From: Holophagales bacterium
Lineage (GTDB): Bacteria; Acidobacteriota; Thermoanaerobaculia; Multivoradales; Multivoraceae
Direction: 5' to 3'
Assembly: GCA_009837885.1 (NCBI GenBank)
Contig: VXSP01000040.1
Location: 62,001 to 126,000 of the forward strand
DNA length: 64,000 bases
Shown here: positions 35,801-43,350 of the stretch, piece after piece
Position numbering within the stretch: position 1 is the stretch's first letter
How the letters are laid out: each line of letters starts with the position of its first letter
The notes under the pieces: model-generated
Databases searched by the model: none
What the model was told of the DNA's origin: nothing
The model's input: only the letters and a program-made list of their open reading frames with translations
Position numbers and translations under genes: made by a program

Positions 35801-36644
35801 CGGCATCGAAGGCGTCGATGATGGCGTGGCCGCGCGCGCCCACGCCCTTACGGTGCGCTGCCGTCCAGCGTTCCGGGTTGGCCACCTGGAGGAACGCCGT
35901 CCTCTGGGCGGGGTCGGCCCAGGCGCGCTCGGCTGCCCGGAGCGCTTCGAGCCATTGCTCCCGCTTCGAGCTCGGATCGTCCTTCAGGCTCTCCGGAACG
36001 CCCCGGATCTCCTGCGGCCTGGCGTGTTGGTGCGCGACCCAATCCGTCGTCTTCTCTGCCCGGGGCGCCGTCGGCTCGCCGGGAACGAAACCCTTCGACC
36101 TGGCGTACTCGAGCAGAGCGATGGGTTCGCCGACCATTCGGCGCCTCCAGAAGTCGCGCACCCCGTCGCCCACCGCCAGGGCGCCGTCGCCGGCGACCTC
36201 GAATGAGAACGGGATGCCGGCCGGGAGCGCGAACTCGGCCAGCGCCTGCTGGCAGAAGCCGTGAATCGTCGTGATCGTCGCCCGGTCGATGTCGCGAAGC
36301 GCCTGGACGAGTCGCTCGCGCGCCTGCTCGTCCGTCACGTTGGCTCGCCGCCATGACTCGCGGAGCCGCGGCGCCTGGTCGTCGCCCCCGCTCCGCGCAC
36401 CGGGCCCGGCAGCGGCGCGCGCGGCGTGCAGCGCACTTCGGACCCGCGCCCGCAGCTCGCCGGCGGCGGCCACGGTGAAGGTGACGACGAGGAGTTCTTC
36501 GATGCGGCGATTCTCCTCGACGATCAGTCGCGCGACCAGGGTGGTCAGGGCGTAGGTCTTGCCGGTGCCTGCACTGGCCTCGATCAGCAGGTCGGCATCG
36601 AGAGGCGCCTGGAACGCGTCGCCTCGCAGGTCGCCGGCGATCAC
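32862..36644 (-). CDS. recB: RecB, exodeoxyribonuclease V beta subunit
   Basis: The 1260-residue SF1 helicase-nuclease has Walker A IEASAGTGKTYALTTL at about 21-36, LIDEFQDTDRLQ (motif II), VKIVTVHRAKGLEFPIVF (motif V/VI region), and the C-terminal nuclease motif WYVIDYKSNRLG. The start is a GTG at 36644 inside a GTGA overlap with the recC stop, seven bases after a perfect aaggagg. A longer open frame upstream lies in recC and is ignored. It acts as the 3'-5' helicase and only nuclease of RecBCD. Nuclease residues are intact, so this is a complete RecBCD rather than an AddAB. Confidence 0.93.
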   Translation of the reverse strand: MIAGDLRGDAFQAPLDADLLIEASAGTGKTYALTTLVARLIVEENRRIEELLVVTFTVAAAGELRARVRSALHAARAAAGPGARSGGDDQAPRLRESWRRANVTDEQARERLVQALRDIDRATITTIHGFCQQALAEFALPAGIPFSFEVAGDGALAVGDGVRDFWRRRMVGEPIALLEYARSKGFVPGEPTAPRAEKTTDWVAHQHARPQEIRGVPESLKDDPSSKREQWLEALRAAERAWADPAQRTAFLQVANPERWTAAHRKGVGARGHAIIDAFDAGVPEELAPHLVGAFGIRALRKGLYKTGAQKIDPPPSAPLFHHFERVGELGEELGELWLAGQRRRLLEDVGKTLHHDAWIDRRLSFDGLLVELHHALEGERGPELARRIRDRYPIGLIDEFQDTDRLQAEIFRTIYPGDAGDANGRLFVVGDPKQSIYRFRGADVFAYLEAQDRLCAVREPLRLEHNYRSAPGLIRAVGELFTRPNPFLLPRFTFEPSRSAHRKRTELEVEGERGSPPFRFVLIPEGPGKKRNKDALTGLAARHAASEIARLIALGADGDAALVSANGDRKHLRGSDIAVLVRTGLQGAAVAEALRDLEIDSVELGTDNIFDSAEADALHRLLRALCLDGSEYNAVPLLRGALAADLFDLDMRELAGLRDDDDAWDEWRERAREWADVWQQHGIATLMRRILFSGEPDCSANLLRYPNGPRRLTNYLHLSDLLHEAEIGRRPSRHGLVDWFRQARSDSRAHDETAQLRLESDENLVKIVTVHRAKGLEFPIVFYPFAWSGQAPRSGGHRRPTANYYDDNAEPETPVLDLSPNDEAYARERVEDHADELRLLYVALTRAEYRTVVTWAPDGGAEHAPMAWLLHGRDHALPDEPAEALVDHAKYVKSLGPDEWRQEVRGFVARDPGAMSVREVEVEASVAAAPAEPAEPAETEAEELEARHLGRKLKLIRQRTSYSALSTDATPRAPAAPTPTAASGMPVRDRDEIDLVQTGEATAVEEPERDESAEEAGPSIFSLPAGGRTGRCLHEIFERLLGSPEPPEPDEACGDALSRYGFGQQWLPVARSLVANAFDTPLMQPGEAGGVFRLSDLEGAIAEMEFHLPVGALKRPELGRCIEEHGYDHRLAEDDDRIRGFLHGYIDLTARHDGRWYVIDYKSNRLGNDLSAFSEEALAEAMREHGYHLQYLLYLTALHRLLRLRLPDYDYDRHIGGAFYLFLRGMRPSAPGSGVFRDRPSRACIEELDACLSGEASAP

Positions 36645-39600
36645 GAGCTGGCCTCCTTGAGCGGACCCAGCAGGCGGCGGGCGAGGTCCTCGAACTCGAC
36701 GCCTTCCGCCTTGCCGTTGAAGATGAGCTGGTGAGAGGGCCTGTTGCCCTCGCTGTAGCTCTGCCCCGACCACGCGCGCTCGACGTTGGCGTTCCAGGCC
36801 TGCTTTTCGAGCCACTCCCACGATGTCCTTGCGAAGAAGGGCAGGGGCCGCCGCCGGCTCTCCCGCCAGACTTCCGTCCAGTCGGCCAGTAGAGACCGGG
36901 CGGTCGCAGGGTCCGGTCCCAGGACCTGGACTTTCTGGAGTTCCCTGCCGCAGCCCAGCAGGCGAGCGCTGGCCGCTTCGTTCCGGCTGCCGATGAGCGC
37001 GAGCAGCCTGAGCCAGGTCGCGATCCGGTCCTTCGGCCGCACGCTCCCGATGCGCCAGAAGAGGAGCTCGTTGGTCGCCGCGTCGAACTGCTCGACCGCG
37101 CCGATCAGCCGGACGCCTTCCAGGTCGACCTCGAGACCCTGGACCTCCGCCTCAAGTTGGGCGTCGAAGTGCTTGAGTTCGTGGTTGAGCTCCGCCACCT
37201 GCGCCGCCGACTGCCGGTGCTCGATGCGCCCCAGGTTCGCCGCCGGCAGCAGACCGCGGGCCGCGGCGAGCTCGAGCGTCGCTTCGTCGTCGAGGTCGTC
37301 CTTGCCGCTGAGTTCGCTCTTCAACTGCCAGACCTCGAGCGCGTTCAGGTCGAGCGGCTCGTCGTTCTCCACGTCGTCCTCGCGCGTACTGAGCGCCATG
37401 CCCAGCCGGTCTCGGAGGAAGGCCCTCGACGGGCTCTCGGAGAAACGGATCAGGTCCTCCAGTTCGAGTTCCAGCGGTGCATCATCGTCCGGTCTGTTCG
37501 GATCGGCGTCCAGTTGGCCGTCGAAGCGGCGGGGCGCCTCGCCGCCCGAACGCAGCGCCTTCGCGGCCTGGAGCATCGGATGCGAGAAGCTGAACAGCTT
37601 CCGCTCCGCCGGCGCGCCCGCCGCCTCCTCGCCGCGCTCGCCCGCGATGTCGGTTGTGAAGTACCGGCGGCTGAAGGGTTGAAGCGGATGCTCCGTTCGC
37701 CAGCGGTCGCGCGGTTCGGGTTCCGAGGCGGGGAAACGCTCCGCCAGGTAGTCGAGGAGTTCGCTGACCAGGACCGACGGCGGAATCGGCTTGTCCTCCT
37801 GCAGGTCCCTGCCGGTGCACGTGACGACGAAGCAGTTCCGGGCGGCGAGCAGGGCCTCGAGGAAGGCGAAGCGGTCGCTGTCGCGGCGGTCCGGGTCACC
37901 TGGCTTCGGCTGCTCCCGGTCGAACAGTTCGGCCTCGAAGTCGAAGACGTCCGGCGGGGAGCGCCGAGGGAAGGCGCGGTCGTTCATGCCGACGGTGCAG
38001 ACCACCTTCGCCGGGAAGATCTGCCCAGAGGCCAGCGACGCGACCGCGATTCCGTCCGCGAGCCGCGGCGGTGACCGGACGGACTGCGCGGCGAGCTCGT
38101 TCAGCACCTCGCGCAGTACCGCGAACGGGATGGGGCCGGTGTTGCCGGCCTGCCGGCACTGCTCGTCGAATTCCTCGATCAGCCGGGACACCGTGCGCAC
38201 CTCCCGGGCGGCCTCCGACCCGGTGCGGATCCCGGCGTCGAAGAACTCGTCCAGGACGTCGCTTCGCAGGCGGCTCGTCCAGCCGGCGGCCTCCTGTTCG
38301 GCGGTGATCCAGTTGCCTAGCCCGACCGCGAGCTCGCAGTAGAGGTGAAAGCGGCCGAGGAGCTCGTAGTCGGCGGCGCCGTCGTGGAAGCCGCGCCCAT
38401 CGAGCGCGCAAGGGTTGATGCCGCCGGCCAGGACGTCCCCTTCGTCGAGTGCGTAGCCGAGAAGGAGCCGGTCGAGACCCCGCCGCCAGTTGTGGTTCGC
38501 CGACGCGGGAACGTCGAGTTCGGTCCGGTGCTCGCTGTCTACGCCCCAGCGCACTCGCGAGCGGGCGACCGCGCCGCGGAGCGTCACGAGGTCCGTGTCC
38601 GAGATGCCGAAGCAGTGGCGCACGGACTCGGCGAGCAACGGCGCCAGCAGGTCGGTCGCCGTGTACCGGGAGCCGGGTAGCGCCAGCAGGTCGAGGAAGG
38701 CGGTCAGGGCGGCGCCTTCCTTCAGCCTCCGCGCGCCGATGCTGAAGCCGATGCGGTCGGCGGCGCCGAACACGGCCTCGATCAGCGGAGCGTAGGTGTC
38801 GATATCCGGCGTGAGCACCAGCACGTCGGCGGGCTGGATGTCCTTCTGGGAATCGAAGATGCCGAGCAGGCGGTCGTGCAGGATCTCGACTTCGCGGGTG
38901 GGCGAGTGGCAGACGTGGACCTGGATCGAGTCGGCCGAGCCGGCGGGTTCGACAGGGTTGTCGGGGGCATCCGGCGTGGCGCCGAGAATGTCGCGTTGCA
39001 CGGCGGCAAGGCAGGTGGCGGCCGGCGGTACGTCGCCTTCCCGCGGGCCGCTGGCGACGACGACGGTGTTCGGCTCGGCCATGAGCTGGTCGCGCAGGCC
39101 CCGCGCCGACCGGCCCCAGGCGTCGAGCAGTTCGTTCGCTTCTCCGGCCTCGCCGGCGCGTCCGGTCGGCCCGGTCCAGAAGTGTCGGCTCGGGCTCAGG
39201 ATGTAGAGGTGGACGTCCATCACCGACGCGGCGAGCCGCAGCGCCTCGACGTAGGTCGGCGACATCTCCGCGACGTGGAAGAAGCTCACGCGTTTCTTCG
39301 TCGCCGGCGCGCGTCCCGCGAGCGCTTCACGGTAGCTGTCAATCGCGTCGACCCAGTGCCGCGGCTCGGAGTCGGCGGCGGCGAGTTCCGCCCACAGGCG
39401 TGCGTACCAGTCCTCGGCCGGCCCCCGCTGCCAGGCACGGATGTTCTCCGGCCGGTACACGCGGCAGCGGTCGTAGGCGACGGCGAGCCGGTCGGCGAGT
39501 TCGAAGCGCTTGCGGGGGTCGCCGTCCTCGACGTAACTGCCGATCTCGTCGTCTTCCGCCCAGCTCCCGAGCAGGTCGAAGATCCGCCAGCGCAGGTAGG

Positions 39601-39916
39601 GCGGGCCGTACACGGACTCGCCGGTCAGCGCATTCACCTCCTCGCGCATGGCGGCCCAGGCGAACTCCGCCGGCAGTTCGACCCGCAGGTGGGCGGCGAC
39701 GCCGAGATGCGTGGCCAGTTCGAGTCGAAGCCACTGCCCGATCAGCGCGTCCGGCACCACGATGCGCTCGGGCTCTAGCGGCTCGGCGGGACTCCGCCGC
39801 ATCTCGTCGGCAAGCCGTTTCGCCAGCGTCTCGAGGCGGTGCGAGGCGTGGACGCGGAACGCGGCGTCGGGCTCGTCCATGAGCAGAGAGAGTTGCTCAC
39901 CCATCGCGTTCCGCAT
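36641..39916 (-). CDS. recC: RecC, exodeoxyribonuclease V gamma subunit
   Basis: The 1091-residue protein begins with the family pattern (FRVHASHRLETLAKRLADEM, then PERIVVPDALIGQWL) and contains a degenerate helicase fold without Walker A, as expected for RecC, which scans for Chi. The order recC-recB-recD with overlaps GTGA and ATGA makes one translation-coupled unit. It starts at the ATG at 39916; another in-frame ATG, at 39904, is possible. The cobalamin riboswitch begins about 28 bases upstream on the opposite strand, so recC's promoter must overlap the riboswitch region. Confidence 0.92.
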   Translation of the reverse strand: MRNAMGEQLSLLMDEPDAAFRVHASHRLETLAKRLADEMRRSPAEPLEPERIVVPDALIGQWLRLELATHLGVAAHLRVELPAEFAWAAMREEVNALTGESVYGPPYLRWRIFDLLGSWAEDDEIGSYVEDGDPRKRFELADRLAVAYDRCRVYRPENIRAWQRGPAEDWYARLWAELAAADSEPRHWVDAIDSYREALAGRAPATKKRVSFFHVAEMSPTYVEALRLAASVMDVHLYILSPSRHFWTGPTGRAGEAGEANELLDAWGRSARGLRDQLMAEPNTVVVASGPREGDVPPAATCLAAVQRDILGATPDAPDNPVEPAGSADSIQVHVCHSPTREVEILHDRLLGIFDSQKDIQPADVLVLTPDIDTYAPLIEAVFGAADRIGFSIGARRLKEGAALTAFLDLLALPGSRYTATDLLAPLLAESVRHCFGISDTDLVTLRGAVARSRVRWGVDSEHRTELDVPASANHNWRRGLDRLLLGYALDEGDVLAGGINPCALDGRGFHDGAADYELLGRFHLYCELAVGLGNWITAEQEAAGWTSRLRSDVLDEFFDAGIRTGSEAAREVRTVSRLIEEFDEQCRQAGNTGPIPFAVLREVLNELAAQSVRSPPRLADGIAVASLASGQIFPAKVVCTVGMNDRAFPRRSPPDVFDFEAELFDREQPKPGDPDRRDSDRFAFLEALLAARNCFVVTCTGRDLQEDKPIPPSVLVSELLDYLAERFPASEPEPRDRWRTEHPLQPFSRRYFTTDIAGERGEEAAGAPAERKLFSFSHPMLQAAKALRSGGEAPRRFDGQLDADPNRPDDDAPLELELEDLIRFSESPSRAFLRDRLGMALSTREDDVENDEPLDLNALEVWQLKSELSGKDDLDDEATLELAAARGLLPAANLGRIEHRQSAAQVAELNHELKHFDAQLEAEVQGLEVDLEGVRLIGAVEQFDAATNELLFWRIGSVRPKDRIATWLRLLALIGSRNEAASARLLGCGRELQKVQVLGPDPATARSLLADWTEVWRESRRRPLPFFARTSWEWLEKQAWNANVERAWSGQSYSEGNRPSHQLIFNGKAEGVEFEDLARRLLGPLKEASS

Positions 39917-39944
39917 CGCGTGATTGTAGGCCGCCTCGCGAGAC

Positions 39945-40185
39945 TGTTATGGTGCCCCTTCGCAGCCCGATTCTTCAACGTGACGAGGATCACCGCAGCA
40001 AGAGTCTGAGCACACATCAAGCGCAGGCAGTTCAAGGGAAGGGAGTGAGACTCTCCCACCGCCCCGCGACTGTGATCCGGACGAAAGCCGGCGTTAGCCA
40101 CTGTCCCCGCCGACGGGATGGGAAGGGCCGGCCAGTAGGACGAAGGTAAGCCAGGAGACCTGGCTGTCTGCCGAGGCACACAACG
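39945..40185 (+). promoter_or_regulatory. Cobalamin (B12) riboswitch
   Basis: The leader of the BtuB-like gene carries the class hallmarks in order: atggtgcc near 39949, aagggaagggagtgag, ccgcgactgtgatcc, gccactg, gggatgggaaggg, and the B12 box aagccaggagacctgg at 40148-40163. In known cobalamin riboswitches adenosylcobalamin binding shuts the downstream gene. The first segment between atggtgcc and ccgcgactg is longer than usual, with an extra stem. There is no strong rho-independent terminator after it; the region near the ribosome site (gaggaaggcc at 40231) may be sequestered, so control is probably at translation. Confidence 0.9.
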
Positions 40186-40243
40186 CTCCGCCGGCCCCGA
40201 AAGGGTCGCCCGGAGAGGAATCCCGAGGGGGAGGAAGGCCCAA

Positions 40244-42139
40244 ATGAACGACAAGAGAAGTCTCGACGTAGAACGTCCCTGGAACGGCGCACGACGCCGT
40301 CCGTACCTGCCGTGGCTGCACGCCGCGGCGGCCGTCCTGCTGGTGGCGCCGGTAGCCGGCCGGCAGGACGATGATGCCGGCGCCGAGCCGGCGACCATCG
40401 CGGAGGAGATCGTCGTCAGCGCCAATCGCTACGAAGTACCGGCGTCGGAGGTCGGCAGCGCGGTCACGGTGATCGAGGCCGACGAGATCGAGCGGCGCAA
40501 TCCAGTGGCCGTGCTCGATCTGCTGCGTACGGTTCCGGGCACGGAAGTGACCCACGCCGGCGGCCCAGGCAAGATCGCCACCGTCCGGGTGCGCGGCGGC
40601 TCCGGGGCGCAGGCCCTGGTGCTCGTCGACGGCGTGCGGGTCAACTCGGTCACCGGCGGCACGGTCGACTTCGCCTACCTGCTGGCCGCCAACATCGAGC
40701 GCATTGAGGTTCTTCGCGGCCCGCAGGCGACCTACGGTTCGGAGGCGATGACCGGGGTCGTCAGCATCACGACCGGCCGCGGCATGAAGGGATGGCGGCT
40801 GAGCGGGACCGGTGAGACCGGGACCCACGATCATCGCCGGTTCGAGCTGGGTCTGCTGGGCGCGACCGACCGTTGGGACGTCAGCGTTTCAGCGGTCGAC
40901 CTGAGCACCGATGGCGTGTCCCACCGCGCGATCGAGGGCGGTGCGGTCGAAGACGATCCGTACGAGAACCAGACTTGGAGCACCCGCCTCGGCACCGCTT
41001 TCGCGGGTGACGGCCGGATCGACCTGCGGGCTCGCTCCTACCGCGGGGACACCGCGGTGGACGGATTCGGCCTCGAGGATCTGAACGCGATGGCCGCCCA
41101 GGACGAGGACACCGTCTCCCTGACAGTGGAGAAGGACCTGGCTTCGTTCTGGCGACAGACCGTGCGCGTCGGCCGGACCGATGCGACGCTGCTCGGGACC
41201 GACCCGGACACGATCTGGAACAACTACGAGATCCGTTCCGAGATCCGGCAGATCGACCTGCAGTCCGACGTCAGGCTGGGCACGGACAACGTGCTGAACC
41301 TGGGGCTCGGGACGGAGAACCGGCGGGGGGCGAGCGTCGGCACGTTCGACGAAGAGGCCGACCTGGACTTCTGGTTCGTGCAGGACCAGTGGTCGATCAC
41401 GGACGATGTTCACGTGACCGCTGCCCTGCGCGGCGACGAGCACTCGACGTTCGGGTCCGAGACGAGCCATCGGGTCACCGTCTCGGGAGGCTGGAGCGAC
41501 GGCCGCGGCCGCCTCCACGGCAGCTACGGCACGGCGTTCCGGGCGCCCAACTTCAACGAGCTCTACTTTCCGTTCTCGGGCGATCCGAACCTGTTGCCCG
41601 AGACCACGGAGGGCGTCGACATCGGCGTGCAGCAGCGGCTGGGCGATTCGGGCGTGACGCTCGATCTGACCTGGTTCGACATCGACTTCGATCAACTGAT
41701 CGAGTTCGACCTGACGAGCTTTACCTTCGGCAACGTTGCCCGGGCGAGTTCGAGCGGCGCGGAGTTCAGTCTGCGCTACCGCACGAACGTTTCGACGAGC
41801 ATCGAGCTTTCGCACACCTGGAACCGGACGGAAGACAAGGCCACGGGCAATCCGCTGGCCAGGCGGCCGAAGAACCGCACGACGGCAGTCGCGCAGTTAC
41901 AGCCGACGGACCGCTTCACGGCGGCCGCCATGGTCGCCTTCGTTTCCGACCGGACCGATTCGGACGGGGCGGTCATGGACGACTACACCAAGGTCGACCT
42001 CCACCTGAGCTACAGCCTGTCGCTGCTCAGGCCCTTCGTACGGATCGAGAACGTCCTCGACGAGGACTACTTCGAGGTCCCCGGCTTCGTCACGCCGGGT
42101 CGCACGATCGTCGTCGGCTTGCGACTACAGCGCCGGTAG
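40244..42139 (+). CDS. btuB: TonB-dependent vitamin B12 receptor, BtuB-like
   Basis: A 631-residue outer-membrane receptor. After an N-terminal signal region (LPWLHAAAAVLLVAPVAG) come the TonB-box region (EEIVVSANRYEV), the plug (VLDLLRTVPGTEVTHAGGPG, then VRVRGGSGAQALVLVDGVRV, IERIEVLRGPQATYGSEA) and a 22-strand barrel ending TIVVGLRLQRR. The plug pattern resembles BtuB, and the riboswitch upstream settles the ligand as a cobamide. It imports cobalamin with TonB energy. No BtuCDF genes are in the window. It converges on a sulfotransferase gene with 55 bases between. Confidence 0.9.
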   Translation: MNDKRSLDVERPWNGARRRPYLPWLHAAAAVLLVAPVAGRQDDDAGAEPATIAEEIVVSANRYEVPASEVGSAVTVIEADEIERRNPVAVLDLLRTVPGTEVTHAGGPGKIATVRVRGGSGAQALVLVDGVRVNSVTGGTVDFAYLLAANIERIEVLRGPQATYGSEAMTGVVSITTGRGMKGWRLSGTGETGTHDHRRFELGLLGATDRWDVSVSAVDLSTDGVSHRAIEGGAVEDDPYENQTWSTRLGTAFAGDGRIDLRARSYRGDTAVDGFGLEDLNAMAAQDEDTVSLTVEKDLASFWRQTVRVGRTDATLLGTDPDTIWNNYEIRSEIRQIDLQSDVRLGTDNVLNLGLGTENRRGASVGTFDEEADLDFWFVQDQWSITDDVHVTAALRGDEHSTFGSETSHRVTVSGGWSDGRGRLHGSYGTAFRAPNFNELYFPFSGDPNLLPETTEGVDIGVQQRLGDSGVTLDLTWFDIDFDQLIEFDLTSFTFGNVARASSSGAEFSLRYRTNVSTSIELSHTWNRTEDKATGNPLARRPKNRTTAVAQLQPTDRFTAAAMVAFVSDRTDSDGAVMDDYTKVDLHLSYSLSLLRPFVRIENVLDEDYFEVPGFVTPGRTIVVGLRLQRR

Positions 42140-42194
42140 AGGGGCGAAGATCGTCCAGGATCGCGTAGAGCGCCGGCACGAGCACCGCGACAAC

Positions 42195-43337
42195 TCACCG
42201 TGACGCCCAGGACACCGCGGCCGACGGACCGTCGGGCGGCAGGTACTCCCATGTGTCCAGTGCGAAGCGGCACTCTCGCTGAACGCGTTCGACGGTGCAC
42301 GGATCGATTGCGTACCGGTTCTTTTGATAACCGGCAATTCCACCCAGGTAGCTCTCGATCCCGACCCGCGCCGCCTGCCAGCCCGGCAGGTCCAGCGTCG
42401 CGTAGACGGCCTCGAGCTCCGACAGCGGATTCCGCTCCAGATCTTCGAAACGCAGCTCCGCGAGCTGTCCCTTCGGGATGGACGGTCGGTCCTCGAGGTA
42501 CTGCTGCAGGGTCTCCCGCAGGAGGAAGAGAGCAAGATCGTGCAGAGCATCCTCAGTGATCGAATGAAGCTGGTGCATCGGTATGACGGAACGGAACATG
42601 TGCACCAGGGATTCGTAGACGACGTACGGATTGCGAACGATGTGGATGAACCGCGCGTCCGGGAAGAGCCGCAACAAATGAGGTATCCGGCCCGTGTTGG
42701 CCGGACTCTTGAGCACCAGCCGCCGCCCGCCGGCGTCCAGCGTCGCCTTGCGCAGCACCTCCATGTAGACGCGCTCCCACCGCTTCAGATCCCTGGCGGA
42801 AAGGCCTCGCATGAAGCAGTACCTGTTGAAGTACCACTCTCCCCGCTGGGGGAACGAGAGCGCGTGGAGGGAAGAGAAAGGACTCGCGTTGGCGACCGCC
42901 AGATCCTCCTCGACCGGCATGTCCATGGATACCTTCATGTTGTCCATCGGCCGGGTTGCGGGCGCGAGTCCGGCCATGAGGCGCTTCAGCCGGCCCCGGC
43001 CGGTCAGGAAGAACGTCGGGACGGCGGCGTGAAAGGTCGAGATCCAGGCGTACTGGGGATCCCGCGACAACAGATTGAGCAGATGAGTCGTGCCGCTGCG
43101 GGCAACACCGAGCACGAAGAGGGGCGGCTTGTCGATCTCCACGCGGGCGACCGCGCCGCCCCAGCGCAGTCGTTCCACGATCCGCAGAGGAGCTGCGAGC
43201 GTCGTCGGGATGAGGATCCGCGCCACCTTGCCCCAGTAGGCCGGCGGGGCGCCGCCGTTTTCCCAAAGGAGGCGCAGCCAGGTGCCCGGAGGGGCCATCG
43301 TGCTCGAGTGCGGGAGGACCTTGTCTTTGCCGGGCAC
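42195..43337 (-). CDS. Sulfotransferase-family protein (Sulfotransfer_3 type)
   Basis: The 380-residue protein contains PLFVLGVARSGTTHLLNLL near 53-71, the 5'-phosphosulfate motif, and RFIHIVRNPYVVYESL near 228, the 3'-phosphate motif. It differs from the one at 7868 and belongs to the Sulfotransfer_3 group that modifies various small molecules and glycans. The start is a GTG at 43337 behind ggaggag; an ATG at 43298 is the alternative. It lies 13 bases after the GPP34-P450 gene on the same strand, so the P450 product may be sulfated on a new hydroxyl. This is inference. Confidence 0.83.
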   Translation of the reverse strand: MPGKDKVLPHSSTMAPPGTWLRLLWENGGAPPAYWGKVARILIPTTLAAPLRIVERLRWGGAVARVEIDKPPLFVLGVARSGTTHLLNLLSRDPQYAWISTFHAAVPTFFLTGRGRLKRLMAGLAPATRPMDNMKVSMDMPVEEDLAVANASPFSSLHALSFPQRGEWYFNRYCFMRGLSARDLKRWERVYMEVLRKATLDAGGRRLVLKSPANTGRIPHLLRLFPDARFIHIVRNPYVVYESLVHMFRSVIPMHQLHSITEDALHDLALFLLRETLQQYLEDRPSIPKGQLAELRFEDLERNPLSELEAVYATLDLPGWQAARVGIESYLGGIAGYQKNRYAIDPCTVERVQRECRFALDTWEYLPPDGPSAAVSWASR

Positions 43338-43350
43338 TGGAGTCTCCTCC

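Noticed and set aside
31105..39916. RecBCD cluster as an AddAB system
   Set aside because: There are three subunits with a separate RecD helicase, and the RecC homologue lacks Walker A, as in RecBCD.
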